A DNA stretch of 64,000 bases from an uncultured beta proteobacterium (lineage in GTDB: Bacteria > Pseudomonadota > Gammaproteobacteria > Burkholderiales > Burkholderiaceae_C), in the NCBI GenBank assembly GCA_903960915.1, contig CAJCCO010000009.1, forward strand, positions 1-64,000, read 5' to 3'. A model generated the notes under the pieces. The model ran no database searches. It saw nothing but the letters and a program-made list of their open reading frames with translations, and was not told where the DNA came from. The position numbers and the translations under genes are program-made. This document shows positions 34,005-43,524 of this stretch, piece after piece. The stretch's first letter is position 1. Each line of letters opens with the position of its first letter.

Positions 34005-36932
34005 ATGTCACAAAAAAACATCAACAACACCGTTAAAAACCCCACACTCGCCCCACAAACCATCAGTGAAGAGGTACTGCTTGAAAAGTACAGCAAAGGC
34101 AGCGAGCGCAGCATTCTTGATGTGAACCAGCGCGTGGCGCGGGCCTTGGCCAAGGCTGAATCGCCCGACCAGCAAGCCACCTGGGAAGCCAGGTTTTTGC
34201 ACGCGCTGCAAAGTGGTTTTCTCCCGGCCGGCCGTATTCAATCGGCGGCGGGTACCGACCTGGCGGCCACCTTGATCAATTGCTTTGTGCAGCCGGTGGG
34301 CGACTCGATTGCTCACGTGGAAAACGGGCACCCGGGCATCTACACGGCGCTGACTGAAGCCGCCGAGACCATGCGCCGCGGTGGGGGCGTGGGGTATGAC
34401 TTCTCACGCATTCGCCCACGCGGTGCCTGGGTGGGTAGCACGCAAAGCAGTGCGTCCGGACCGGTGAGTTACATGCGCGTGTTTGACCGCTCCTGTGAAA
34501 CGGTGGAGTCTGCCGGGGCACGCCGTGGCGCGCAAATGGGCGTGCTGCGCTGTGACCACCCCGACATTGAAGAATTCATCCATGCCAAGGACGCGGGGGA
34601 TTTAAAAAACTTCAACCTCTCAGTGGGTATAACCGACGCCTTCATGCAGGCGGTACAAAACAACGAAGCGTTCTCGCTGTTGCACCACGCCGAGCCCGGC
34701 CTGGCGCAAAAGGCGGCCGGCGCTTACCAAGACAAAGACAGCGGCCCGTGGATTTACCGGCGCCTGCCGGCACGCGATTTGTGGGACCAGATCATGCGCT
34801 CCACCTACGACCACGCCGAGCCCGGCGTGCTGTTTCTCGACCACATCAACCGCGACAACAATTTGTCTTACTGCGAGACCATTACCAGCACCAACCCCTG
34901 CGCCGAGCAGCCCTTGCCACCCTACGGCTGCTGCTGCCTGGGCTCGATTGATCTGACACGTTTTATTGATCACCCCTTTCAAGGGGATGCCAGTTTTGAT
35001 GAGGCCGGATTTTGTGACGTGGCGCGCGTGGCCGTTCGCATGTTGGACAACGTGCTGGACGTGACCGTGTGGCCGCTTCCCCAGCAACAAGAAGAAGCCC
35101 GCAGCAAGCGCCGCGTGGGCCTGGGCTTTACCGGTCTGGGCGATGCGCTGGTGATGCTGGGCCTGCGCTACGACACACCCGAGGCGCGCGACATGGCGCA
35201 ACACATAGCTGAGCTAATGCGCAACACCGCGTACGACGCCTCGGTAGAACTGGCCCGCGAGCGCGGCCCTTTTCCGCTGTTCAAAGCAGACCTGTACCTT
35301 GGCGAGCCCACCTTTGCCTCGCGTCTGCCTGCCGCCCTGAAGGAGCGTGTTCGGGACCACGGGCTGCGCAATTCGCACCTGCTCTCCATTGCGCCCACCG
35401 GCACCATCAGCCTGGCCTTTGCCGACAACGCCAGCAACGGCATTGAGCCGGCCTTTAGCTGGTGCTACACGCGCAAAAAACGCATGCCCGATGGCAGCCT
35501 GAAGGAATACGCCGTAGAAGACCACGCCTGGCGCTTGTACCGCCAACTGTTTGGCGAACACTGCGCGTTAACGCCAGCATTTGTCACCGCGCTGGAGATG
35601 AGTGCCCACGCACATGAAGCCATGGTGGCCGCCGTGGCGCCTTTCATCGACACCGCCATTTCAAAAACCGTGAACGTGCCGGCCGACTACCCCTATGCCG
35701 AATTTCAAAACCTGTACCTGCAAGCCTGGCAGTCCGGCTTGAAGGGGCTGGCTACTTACCGGCCCAACGCCGTGCTGGGCTCGGTGTTGAGCCTGACGCC
35801 CAGTTCAAGTGGCAGTTCAACCACCAGCCCAGCCGCTACGGCCCTGCAGCTTGAAGGCGCCAACCAGCGCCTGGTGTTGGAGCGCCTGCCGGTGCCGGTG
35901 CTGTCGTCGCTGCGCTGGCCGTCGCGCCCCGAACTGCCCGCTGGCAACCCCGCGTGGACCTTTATGGTGCAACACCCGTTTGGTCACTTTGCGCTGTTTG
36001 TGGGCGAGGTGGCGCCGCAAGAAGGCGGCCCGCCGCAACCGTTTGAGGTGTGGGTTAACGGCACCGAGCAACCGCGCGCTTTGGGTGCCTTGGCTAAAAC
36101 CCTGTCGATGGATTTGCGCGCCAATGACCCCGCCTGGCTGCAACTCAAACTCGACGCACTGGCCACCGTGGCTGAAGAGCATGCGTTTGAAATGCCGTTT
36201 CCGCCGCACGGTGAAAAGCGCCTGTTTCCTGGCGTGGTGGCAGCCACTGCGGCGGTGATTCGCTGGCGCTGTGAACAGCTCAAGGCCCTGCCCTCTGGTA
36301 GCGAAAACAACAGCAGCAGCAGCGCCCCCACGCCCGTGCTAGACGCCATGTTCAGCCGCGACGAACCGCTCACCGGTCCCTCGGGCACGTTGGCTTGGTC
36401 GGTGGACGTGAACAACCCCGCCACGGGCGAAGCCTTTACCTTGACCCTGAAAGAAGTGAACCTGACCGGCCATGACGGCAGCACCGTGACCCGCCCGTGC
36501 GCCTTGGGTTTTTCAGGCAATTACCCGCGCGCCATGGACGGGCTGGCGCGCCTGCTGTCGCTCGACATGCGGGTGATTGACCCCGCCTGGATTGGCATGA
36601 AGCTACGCAAGCTGCTGAACTACGCCGAGCCGCTGGGCCATTTCATGGCCTTTGTGCCCGGCCTGCCCCATGGCACGCGCCGCCAGCAAACCTGGCCGTC
36701 CACCGTGGCCTACCTGGCCCGCCTGATCATTCACCGCTACGCCATGCTGGGCGTGCTGGACGAACACGGCTTTCCGCTGCGCGACATGGGTGTGCTGAAC
36801 ACCCCCGGTGCCGCAGAAAAATCAAACCTGCTTGCCGGCAAACCCTGCCCCGAATGCGGCAACCCCACCGTGATTCACAAAGACGGCTGCGACTTTTGCA
36901 CGGCTTGTGGGTATGTGGGACAGTGTGGGTGA
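34005..36932 (+). CDS. nrdJ: Adenosylcobalamin-dependent ribonucleotide reductase (class II)
   Basis: About 975 residues. It makes deoxyribonucleotides with a B12-derived radical and so works with or without oxygen. Active-site features are [20 protein letters not shown] and [19 protein letters not shown]. The C-terminal third holds two similar modules, one from [13 protein letters not shown] and one from [14 protein letters not shown], each ending in a DP-AW motif. The protein ends in a zinc-ribbon-like CPECGNPTV ... [14 protein letters not shown]. The ATG at 34005 is chosen over an upstream TTG. A broken copy of its 3' end lies at 40.5 kb. Confidence 0.93.
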   Translation: MSQKNINNTVKNPTLAPQTISEEVLLEKYSKGSERSILDVNQRVARALAKAESPDQQATWEARFLHALQSGFLPAGRIQSAAGTDLAATLINCFVQPVGDSIAHVENGHPGIYTALTEAAETMRRGGGVGYDFSRIRPRGAWVGSTQSSASGPVSYMRVFDRSCETVESAGARRGAQMGVLRCDHPDIEEFIHAKDAGDLKNFNLSVGITDAFMQAVQNNEAFSLLHHAEPGLAQKAAGAYQDKDSGPWIYRRLPARDLWDQIMRSTYDHAEPGVLFLDHINRDNNLSYCETITSTNPCAEQPLPPYGCCCLGSIDLTRFIDHPFQGDASFDEAGFCDVARVAVRMLDNVLDVTVWPLPQQQEEARSKRRVGLGFTGLGDALVMLGLRYDTPEARDMAQHIAELMRNTAYDASVELARERGPFPLFKADLYLGEPTFASRLPAALKERVRDHGLRNSHLLSIAPTGTISLAFADNASNGIEPAFSWCYTRKKRMPDGSLKEYAVEDHAWRLYRQLFGEHCALTPAFVTALEMSAHAHEAMVAAVAPFIDTAISKTVNVPADYPYAEFQNLYLQAWQSGLKGLATYRPNAVLGSVLSLTPSSSGSSTTSPAATALQLEGANQRLVLERLPVPVLSSLRWPSRPELPAGNPAWTFMVQHPFGHFALFVGEVAPQEGGPPQPFEVWVNGTEQPRALGALAKTLSMDLRANDPAWLQLKLDALATVAEEHAFEMPFPPHGEKRLFPGVVAATAAVIRWRCEQLKALPSGSENNSSSSAPTPVLDAMFSRDEPLTGPSGTLAWSVDVNNPATGEAFTLTLKEVNLTGHDGSTVTRPCALGFSGNYPRAMDGLARLLSLDMRVIDPAWIGMKLRKLLNYAEPLGHFMAFVPGLPHGTRRQQTWPSTVAYLARLIIHRYAMLGVLDEHGFPLRDMGVLNTPGAAEKSNLLAGKPCPECGNPTVIHKDGCDFCTACGYVGQCG

Positions 36933-36974
36933 CCTTTGGGTGACCTATGGGTGACGTGTAGGTGACCTATGGGT
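36925..36974. repeat. Tandem repeats across the nrdJ stop codon
   Basis: About four imperfect copies of a 12-bp unit like TGGGTGACCTAT run from the last nrdJ codons into the gap before the convergent recQ-like gene. It may reflect slippage. The unit resembles the GTGGGTATGTGGG found in the gene end itself. Confidence 0.6.
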
Positions 36975-36993
36975 AAAGTGTGCAGGCCATGCC

Positions 36994-39105
36994 TCAAGGC
37001 TGCAAATGCAAGGCCAGCAGCAACACCTGGCTGACCCCCTTTTCTCGCAACAACGCTGCCGCCACCGTCGCAGCCCAGCGGGTGCGCACCTCGGTGGCCA
37101 CCAGCAGCACCGGCCCGGCGGGCAGCGCGGTATGGGGTGCCAGGCAAATGGCAGACTCCAGGTGCGCCACCACGGGCGTGGATGCCGTGTCATCGGGTGC
37201 GGGGCCGCCTCTCCAGCTCAATACATCGTGCAAGGGCAATCGGCCTTTTTGGGCAATGTAGGCGGCCAATTGCTGGTTGGCGGCCATGCTGGGTGCGGGG
37301 GCGGGCAAGGGCATCACACACACGGGCCTTGCTGGCCAGCTTTTGGCCCAGCGGCCCAGCGAGCGCACAGCGCCGGCCAACAGTTCTGGCGGAACCTCCG
37401 CAGAACCTGCACCCTCCCCGCGTGTGGCCCAGCGCAAGGCCTGCAGTTCAGTGACCCAGCCCGGGTCGTCGGCAAAGGCCACCGCACGGCCTGCGTCAAA
37501 GCCACTGATCGTGCCCTTGCGAGACACCCCGCCGGGCCAGCGTTTGCGCGGCTCAATGTCCACATCCATGCCGCGCAAAAAGTCGCGGGCGGCCATCAGT
37601 TTGTCGGTTGAAGGCGCAAGCCCCGGAAACGGCAAATGCCCGGTGCACACCGAGCAGCGTCCACACGGCGCGGGCGACGGGTCGTCCAGCGCGGTCTGCA
37701 AATAGGCCATAAGACAGCCCTGGCCATGGGCGTACTGGCGCATGATGCCCGCCTCTTGCTGGCGCACCTGGGCCAGCGCTGCCCACTTGGCCGTGTCGTG
37801 CACATAGGTCCTACCCGTGGCACGCCAGGCGGGGCCATCCTTGTCCACCACGCCTTCCACGGCCAAAATTTTCAGCAACGCTTCAAGCCGCCCCCGGCGC
37901 ACGCCCGTGTCGGCTTCAATCTCCAGCAAGCTGCGCCCCTCGTTGCGCAGGCTTTGCAAGACTTTGGCCGCCGTGGCGGCATCTGGTATGGACGCGGTGG
38001 CAAAGTATTCCCAAATGCGCTCGTCGGCGTCAGACGGCAGCAACACCCCTTCGGCATGCGCCACCGCCCGCCCTGCCCGGCCCACTTGCTGGTAATAGGC
38101 CACCGGGGTGGAGGGCGAGCCCACGTGCACACAAAACCCGAGGTCCGGCTTGTCGTAACCCATACCCAGCGCCGAGGTGGCCACTACCGCCTTGACCTGG
38201 TTGTGGCGCAAGCGGTATTCAACTTTCAGGCGCGTGTCGGCGTCGGTCTGCCCGGTGTAGGCATCGACCGAATGGCCGCAGCTGCACAAAAACGCGGTGA
38301 GGCGCTCGGCCTCGGCCACCGTCAGCACATACACAATGCCTGAGCCGGGCAGCTGCGTCAGCGCGTCGGCGATCCAGGCGTAGCGCTGCAAAGGCGACAA
38401 ATCAGGCACCACTGAGAGCGTGAGCGAGGTGCGGGCCAGCGTGCCGCGAAAGGTCACCGTGCTCTGGCCCAACTGTTTACCAATGTCGAGCGTCACCCGC
38501 TCATTGGCTGTGGCCGTAGTAGCCAGCACGCTGGCGGTGGGCGTGGACAAGAGCGCCCGCGCCAGCCGCTGGTAATCGGGCCTGAAGTCAAAACCCCAGT
38601 CGCTGATGCAATGCGCTTCATCGATCACGATCAAACCCACCCGGGACAGCAAAGCGCCCAGCCGCGCCGCAAAGCGCGGGTTGCCCAAACGCTCGGGCGA
38701 GACCAGCAGCACGTCGATGGCGTCCGCATCAAGCCGCTGAAACACATCGTCCCAGTCGTCGAAGTTGGTGGAGTTGACGGTGGCGGCCTTCAGTCCCGCC
38801 CGCTCGGCGGCGCTGACCTGGTCGCGCATGAGTGCCAACAGGGGCGAGACCAACAGCGTGGGGCCAGCGCCCCCGCTGCGTATGGCGTGCGTGGCCGCCC
38901 AATACACCGCCGACTTGCCCCAGCCCGTGGCCTGCACCACCAAAACGCGCGATGCGGGTTGCAGCACGGCATGCACCGCATCTACCTGATCGGCCCGGGG
39001 CACCGCACCCGGCCCGGCCAGGCGAGCCAAAATGGTGTGCATGTGCTGCTCGGCAAAGTCGCGGGTGGGCGACGTTGGTGCCTGCAAGTGGCTTGGTGTT
39101 TTCAT
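36994..39105 (-). CDS. RecQ-family ATP-dependent DNA helicase
   Basis: About 703 residues. Helicase motifs run in order: Q/Walker A QATGWGKSAVYW (near residue 58), DEAH box VIDEAHCISDWGFDFRP, TTATANERV, and motif VI QQVGRAGRA. A zinc-binding cysteine set follows (CGRCSVC). The last 120 residues lack the HRDC domain of RecQ; instead LPAGPVLLVATEVRTRWAA resembles the PRPP-loop of phosphoribosyltransferases. The ATG at 39105 is preceded by AGGGGAG and preferred to one at 39147. It probably acts in DNA repair or recombination. Confidence 0.85.
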   Translation of the reverse strand: MKTPSHLQAPTSPTRDFAEQHMHTILARLAGPGAVPRADQVDAVHAVLQPASRVLVVQATGWGKSAVYWAATHAIRSGGAGPTLLVSPLLALMRDQVSAAERAGLKAATVNSTNFDDWDDVFQRLDADAIDVLLVSPERLGNPRFAARLGALLSRVGLIVIDEAHCISDWGFDFRPDYQRLARALLSTPTASVLATTATANERVTLDIGKQLGQSTVTFRGTLARTSLTLSVVPDLSPLQRYAWIADALTQLPGSGIVYVLTVAEAERLTAFLCSCGHSVDAYTGQTDADTRLKVEYRLRHNQVKAVVATSALGMGYDKPDLGFCVHVGSPSTPVAYYQQVGRAGRAVAHAEGVLLPSDADERIWEYFATASIPDAATAAKVLQSLRNEGRSLLEIEADTGVRRGRLEALLKILAVEGVVDKDGPAWRATGRTYVHDTAKWAALAQVRQQEAGIMRQYAHGQGCLMAYLQTALDDPSPAPCGRCSVCTGHLPFPGLAPSTDKLMAARDFLRGMDVDIEPRKRWPGGVSRKGTISGFDAGRAVAFADDPGWVTELQALRWATRGEGAGSAEVPPELLAGAVRSLGRWAKSWPARPVCVMPLPAPAPSMAANQQLAAYIAQKGRLPLHDVLSWRGGPAPDDTASTPVVAHLESAICLAPHTALPAGPVLLVATEVRTRWAATVAAALLREKGVSQVLLLALHLQP

Positions 39106-39197
39106 GAGCTCCCCTATCGCCTTGACCGGCGTTTGTAATGGAGCCATCTTGCCACGTTGAAGTGCCCCTGGCCTTACAAACCCAAGGCAGTGGCTTG

Positions 39198-39207
39198 TTT
39201 ACGTAAA
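39198..39207. promoter_or_regulatory. Perfect 10-bp palindrome TTTACGTAAA
   Basis: Lies in the divergent gap between the recQ-like and hupE-like genes. A TTGACC that could be a -35 element follows at 39210. It could be an operator for either gene; no known regulator is implied. Confidence 0.3.
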
Positions 39208-39265
39208 ATTTGACCTCAGCCAACCCCAGCACTTTTGCTTGTTCATGTTCAATTTTTTCAGCCCT

Positions 39266-40054
39266 ATGAAAACCTTCTTTTCACGTCCGCTTATGGGCTT
39301 GTGGCTGTGCGCTTTGCCAGCGCTCGCCTGGGCACATGGCATTTCAGACGAAGACCGCCAGCGCATGCTGGACGGCAGTTACTTGCAGTACGTGGGCTTG
39401 GGGGCCAGCCACATGCTCACGGGCTACGACCACCTGCTGTTTCTGTTTGGCGTGGTCTTCTTTTTGACCACCTTCAAGGACATTGCCAAATTTGTCACCG
39501 CGTTCACGCTGGGGCACTGCATCACGCTGATCTTGGCGACCTACTTCAAGATCACCTGGAACTTCTATTTGGTAGACGCCATCATTGCCCTCAGCGTCAT
39601 CTACAAAGGCTTGGACAACAACGGCGGCTTTCAAAAGCACTTTGACATGAAGTCGCCCAACTTGTTGGTGGCCGTTTTTGGCTTTGGCCTGCTGCATGGC
39701 TTTGGCCTGTCCACCCGTTTGCAGCAACTGCCTTTGGGTGACGACCCGGTGGCCATGTTGTGGCGCATTTTGAGCTTCAACGTGGGCGTGGAAGTTGGGC
39801 AGATCGCGGCCCTGAGTGTGATGGTGGCGGTACTGGCCTTGTGGCGAAATCGCCCCTCGTTCAAGCGCTTCAGCCACATCGCCAACCTGGGCCTGATGTA
39901 TGCCGGCTTTTACCTGTTGTTCACGCAGTTGCACGGTTACCAGCACGACAGCCAGCCCGACAGCTTTCGCTTTCCTGTGCAAGAGCATCAGCACATCCAC
40001 GAAGACATGGTGATTGGAAACACCACCGACGACAGTCGCAACACGTTGAAGTGA
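39266..40054 (+). CDS. HupE/UreJ-family membrane protein
   Basis: A 262-residue protein with a cleavable signal (FSRPLMGLWLCALPALAWAH) and about six further hydrophobic segments. The family fingerprint HMLTGYDHLLFLFGV, plus FTLGHCITL and FGLLHGFGLS, places histidines in the membrane as in HupE/UreJ nickel or cobalt permeases. Metal uptake is therefore likely but unproven. Starts at 39239 or 39245 are also possible. No hydrogenase or urease gene is near. Followed 37 bp later by a small periplasmic protein. Confidence 0.75.
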   Translation: MKTFFSRPLMGLWLCALPALAWAHGISDEDRQRMLDGSYLQYVGLGASHMLTGYDHLLFLFGVVFFLTTFKDIAKFVTAFTLGHCITLILATYFKITWNFYLVDAIIALSVIYKGLDNNGGFQKHFDMKSPNLLVAVFGFGLLHGFGLSTRLQQLPLGDDPVAMLWRILSFNVGVEVGQIAALSVMVAVLALWRNRPSFKRFSHIANLGLMYAGFYLLFTQLHGYQHDSQPDSFRFPVQEHQHIHEDMVIGNTTDDSRNTLK

Positions 40055-40091
40055 CCCGTTTTTTATTTAATCTAATACTTAAAGATTCATC

Positions 40092-40442
40092 ATGAAAAAA
40101 TTTATCTTCGCCGCCCTGACGCTGAGCACTGCTTTGTGGACACCTGCTGCATTGGCATCCGAGGGCGGTAGCTGTCACTTTCACGGCAGCAAGCCAGCCG
40201 CCGAAGCCACCGTGAGCGGCTGTGCAGCCCAACGCAAAGACGCCTTGGTCAAAAGTGCCAAACTCGACGCCGCTTGGCGCACTGTGAAACCAGAAAAAAT
40301 AGAAATGGTTGAAGGCAAAAAAGGCAAGGAGTGGAAAGTGACCTTCAAGGACCCCGCCGCCAAGGACAAAACCAAAGAAACGCTCTACATGTTCTTCACC
40401 CCGCCGGGCAACTTCATCGCGTCCAATTTCACTGGGCAGTAG
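40092..40442 (+). CDS. Small periplasmic protein (DUF6488-like)
   Basis: A 116-residue protein with a Sec signal peptide (about residues 1-22, ending ALA). The mature part starts with a His/Cys-bearing SCHFHGSKPAAEATVSGCAAQ, then a Lys-rich region and a conserved ending YMFFTPPGNFIASNFTG. I recognise the family but not a function. The Cys/His-rich start and the neighbouring HupE-like permease suggest metal binding. Codon use looks like its neighbours. Confidence 0.7.
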   Translation: MKKFIFAALTLSTALWTPAALASEGGSCHFHGSKPAAEATVSGCAAQRKDALVKSAKLDAAWRTVKPEKIEMVEGKKGKEWKVTFKDPAAKDKTKETLYMFFTPPGNFIASNFTGQ

Positions 40443-40509
40443 ACGATTCGCTGGGGGTCAATGCGTGCAGCGCTGAAAGGTGGGCTGCTGGCTTTGCTGG
40501 TAGCCCCCG

Positions 40510-40559
40510 GTGATTCACAAAGACGGCTGCGAGTAATGTGCGGCTTGTGGGTAGGTGGT
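40510..40559 (+). pseudogene. nrdJ': Fragment of the nrdJ 3' end
   Basis: Bases 40510-40532 are identical over 23 bp to nrdJ 36870-36892. A second 13-bp identity (CGGCTTGTGGGTA) follows at the same spacing. The frame is broken by TAA directly after the long match. It shows that the nrdJ end was once duplicated or that this segment was once joined to it; the recQ-hupE block now separates the copies. Confidence 0.85.
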
Positions 40560-40718
40560 GGATTTTGGGTGAGATGAATCTTTTATTGGCGTAAGGTTAG
40601 CGGGCCGTGGGTGGGTTGGATGCTGGACTGTCTTGGGGGGTAATTTAGCAATCCAAAGGGTGCATCCGACCCAAAGCAGACGGACGCGGCGCTGCCTTGG
40701 GCGTCAGCGATGCAGCGG

Positions 40719-40740
40719 GCGCCGCCAGTAGCAGTCATTG
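40719..40740. repeat. Left copy of imperfect island-flanking repeat
   Basis: GCGCCGCCAGTAGCAGTCATTG here and GCGCCGCTGATAGCAGTCACTG at 46069-46090 (each read in two parts) agree at 18 of 22 positions. The copies enclose the aroE-like/TRAP/aroQ-like/iclR block. Confidence 0.4.
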
Positions 40741-40768
40741 CAAATGATCCTCGAAGACCGTCACCCGT

Positions 40769-41620
40769 TCACGCCGCCGGTCCGGTAAGTGTGGCCGCCG
40801 ATGCCACAGCGCGCAGATGCTCGGCGCTAGTGCCGGGAAAACCGAAAAACTCCAAGTAAGCGGGAATCTGTTCGAACAGCATGTCCGCGCCAATCTGGGT
40901 GCGGCAACCACGCGCGCGCGCAGCCGCTAGGAAAGCCGTCACCTCCGTCGCCATGACGACTTCGCCGACGAAAGTTTCAGGCGCCAGACGGTTCACATCC
41001 AACGGCAGCGGATCACCCGCGTGCATGCCCAGAGGGGTGGCGTTGACCACCAGATCGTGGCCAACCGGATCGTTGGAGCCGGTGCGCACCTGGATGCGCG
41101 GATAGTTGTCCCTCAGGCGCGCGGCCAACGCGGCCGCCCTATCGCCGTGCACGTCAAACAGACTGATGCTGGCAACGTCCACGCCGGCCAGCGATGCCGC
41201 GATGGCCGAGCCGACGCCGCCGCAGCCCACCACGAGCGCACGCGCATCCGTCAGCGGCAGGCCCTTGCGCTGCACGCCGCGCACGAAGCCGGCGCCATCG
41301 AACATGTCGCCCATCAGGCGGCCGTCGGCCGCGCGCCTGACCGCGTTGCAGGCGCCAGCGACGCGCACCGTGGGCGTGACTTCATCGAGCAGATCGACGG
41401 TGGCCACCTTGTGCGGCATGGTGATCAGCGCGCCGCGGATGTTGGTCAGGCTGAACACGGCCTTGAGCAAGGCAGGGTAGTCCGGCACCTGGCAGCCCAT
41501 GGGAACGACGATGGCGTTGATCCCTGCATGCTCGAAGTAGGGGTTGTAGATCATCGGCGACTTGAAGCTGAAAGTCGGGTAGCCGATGTGGGCGATGATT
41601 TCAGTGCTGCCGTTGATCAT
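40769..41620 (-). CDS. Shikimate/quinate dehydrogenase-like (AroE family)
   Basis: A 283-residue NAD(P)-dependent dehydrogenase. The catalytic lysine region TMPHK and the Rossmann motif VVGCGGVGSAIAASL are present. The usual substrate-carboxylate pair S-x-S-P reads SFKSP, with F19 in place of the first serine. The usual N-x-DG loop reads GDMFDGAGF. It is the last gene of an operon with a TRAP transporter and an aroQ-like gene, so a catabolic rather than biosynthetic role on a hydroaromatic or related acid is likely. Confidence 0.78.
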   Translation of the reverse strand: MINGSTEIIAHIGYPTFSFKSPMIYNPYFEHAGINAIVVPMGCQVPDYPALLKAVFSLTNIRGALITMPHKVATVDLLDEVTPTVRVAGACNAVRRAADGRLMGDMFDGAGFVRGVQRKGLPLTDARALVVGCGGVGSAIAASLAGVDVASISLFDVHGDRAAALAARLRDNYPRIQVRTGSNDPVGHDLVVNATPLGMHAGDPLPLDVNRLAPETFVGEVVMATEVTAFLAAARARGCRTQIGADMLFEQIPAYLEFFGFPGTSAEHLRAVASAATLTGPAA

Positions 41621-41718
41621 GGGATGCTCACGAATTTAGCTGTGGGGCGTGCTTGCGCAGCCTGGCCAGCACCACGCTCGGGAATCGGTTTGATGAACTG
41701 ACGCTTCATGCAGATCGC

Positions 41719-43020
41719 CTAGCCGGTGTATCCCGCCAGCCGCGGCAGCACCAACACAAAATCGGGCCACACGGTGACGAGTGCGAGGGATCCGATCATC
41801 ACCAGCAGGAATGGCATGGTCTCGCGTACGAGTACGGCCATCGATACGTTGGCAATTTTCATCATCATGAACAGCAGCAACCCATAGGGTGGCGTGACCA
41901 GGCCGATCATGATGTTGAGAACCGCCATCACGCCAAAGTGGACCGGGTCGATCCCCAGCGCCACGGCTGTGGGCAGCAGCACCGGCAGGATGATGAGGAT
42001 GATGGTAGACCCTTCCAGAAACGCACCCAGCACCAGCAGGACCACGTTCACCAGCAGTAGGAACATCTTGGGCGATAGCTGCAGTCCCTGCAGTAGGGTA
42101 CGCAGCGTGGCGGGGATGTTCTCGGACGTGATCACGTAGTTGAACACCAGCGCGCCGGCAATCAGCATGCCAATCGAAATGCTCATGCGCGCACTGGACA
42201 GCAGGGCGTCATACAGCTCAGGCCAGCGCAGGTTCCGATACAGGCCGACGGAGATCAGTAGTGCGTACGCGGCGGCCACCCCGGCGGCTTCAGTCGGCGT
42301 GGTGATGCCGCTGTAAAGGCAGCCCAGCAGGATCACGGGCAGCATCAGCGCGGGGAAGGCCTCGCGCGTGATGCGCGGCATGTCGCGCAACGGGACGCGC
42401 GGCTCAACCGGAAACCCCCGGCGTTTGGCCAGCCACCAGATTAAGGCCATCTGCACCCCGCCCAGCAGCAGGCCGGGCAGCACGCCGGCCATGAACAGAT
42501 AGCCGATGGAGGTACCCGAGACCAGTGCATACATTACCAGCGGGATGGACGGTGGCAGGATGGGCCCGATGACCGAAGACACTGCACTCAGCGCTGCCGC
42601 AAAACCCGGCGTGTATTTGCCGTCCCGCGTCATCATGGTCTGCATGATCTTTCCGGATCCGGCGGCATCGGCCAGCGCACTGCCCGACATGCTGGCGAAC
42701 ACCACGCTTTGCAGCACATTCACCTGGGCCAGGCCGCCGCGAAAACGACCGACTACGGCATTGCAAAAGCGCAGCAGCCTGTCCATGATGCTTCCCGTGC
42801 TCATGATGGTCGCCGCCAGGATGAACAGCGGAATGGCCAGCAACAGGAAACTGGAGTAGGTGCCGTTGAGCAGCTGTTCGGCAGCAGCTCCCATGTCCAT
42901 GCCCTTGAGATACAGGTACAGGATAGAACCGCCGATCATGGCGTGCCCCAGCGGCACGCCCAGCAGGCTCAGGCCAATGATGACGCCAAGCGCCAGGGAA
43001 AAGGGGCTGGTGAAGTTCAC
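41719..43020 (-). CDS. dctM: TRAP transporter large permease subunit
   Basis: A 433-residue DctM-type protein with about 12 membrane segments (FSLALGVIIGLSLLGVPLGH at the start; FASMSGSALADAAGSGKIM as the family signature). The frame is open further upstream but becomes non-hydrophobic; the GTG at 43020, overlapping the dctQ stop as GTGA, is the natural start. It forms the sodium-driven import channel with DctQ and DctP from the same operon. Substrate inferred to be a hydroaromatic or similar acid. Confidence 0.88.
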   Translation of the reverse strand: MNFTSPFSLALGVIIGLSLLGVPLGHAMIGGSILYLYLKGMDMGAAAEQLLNGTYSSFLLLAIPLFILAATIMSTGSIMDRLLRFCNAVVGRFRGGLAQVNVLQSVVFASMSGSALADAAGSGKIMQTMMTRDGKYTPGFAAALSAVSSVIGPILPPSIPLVMYALVSGTSIGYLFMAGVLPGLLLGGVQMALIWWLAKRRGFPVEPRVPLRDMPRITREAFPALMLPVILLGCLYSGITTPTEAAGVAAAYALLISVGLYRNLRWPELYDALLSSARMSISIGMLIAGALVFNYVITSENIPATLRTLLQGLQLSPKMFLLLVNVVLLVLGAFLEGSTIILIILPVLLPTAVALGIDPVHFGVMAVLNIMIGLVTPPYGLLLFMMMKIANVSMAVLVRETMPFLLVMIGSLALVTVWPDFVLVLPRLAGYTG

Positions 43021-43514
43021 AGTGCTGACGCTGAAGTGGATTCGCCGCCCTTGGGCGCGGGACCGCGCACGAGCTGGCGCAGGCTGCGGGCGATGACGGC
43101 CACGGCAAAGACGATGTAGATGGAATACATGAAGTCCATACGGACGCCCAGGTAAGCGGCCTTCTCGACCTTCATGAAGGTCACGTAAGCCCATGACGCT
43201 GGCAGCGACATGCCGAAGAGCACCATGATGCTCACAGCGCCGATAGCCTGCACCACACGGCGTCGGCGCGGGCTGCCGCTGTCGGCAAAGGTGTCGATGC
43301 GGATTTCTTCATTGTCCCGCAGCACAAAGGCTGCCCCCCACAGCACCAGCCACAGCCAAGCCGCCAGGGACAGTTCTGTCGTCCAGCCTACGGGCCAATT
43401 GAACACGTAGCGCATGACGATCTGCACGAGGAAGGCGAGGAAAATCACCGCCAGTAAAAAGGCCGCCACCGCCTCGGCCAGGCGGTGCAGCGGCCGGATA
43501 ACTCGGTCAAACAT
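43017..43514 (-). CDS. dctQ: TRAP transporter small permease subunit
   Basis: A 165-residue DctQ-type protein with four membrane helices (FLLAVIFLAFLVQIVMRYVF, then WTTELSLAAWLWLVLWGAAF). The ending is Lys/Ala/Ser-rich. It lies 10 bp after dctP and overlaps dctM by four bases, so the three are translated together. Confidence 0.85.
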   Translation of the reverse strand: MFDRVIRPLHRLAEAVAAFLLAVIFLAFLVQIVMRYVFNWPVGWTTELSLAAWLWLVLWGAAFVLRDNEEIRIDTFADSGSPRRRRVVQAIGAVSIMVLFGMSLPASWAYVTFMKVEKAAYLGVRMDFMYSIYIVFAVAVIARSLRQLVRGPAPKGGESTSASAL

Positions 43515-43524
43515 CCACCGTGCC

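Larger units (their letters stand above)
40443..40768. other. Intergenic region with nrdJ relic
   Basis: A 326-bp stretch without a credible gene. It holds the broken nrdJ 3' copy (40510-40559) and, at its right end (40719-40740), a 22-bp sequence that recurs in imperfect form at 46069-46090. The segment marks the junction between the HupE/DUF6488 genes and the TRAP/AroE island. Confidence 0.6.
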
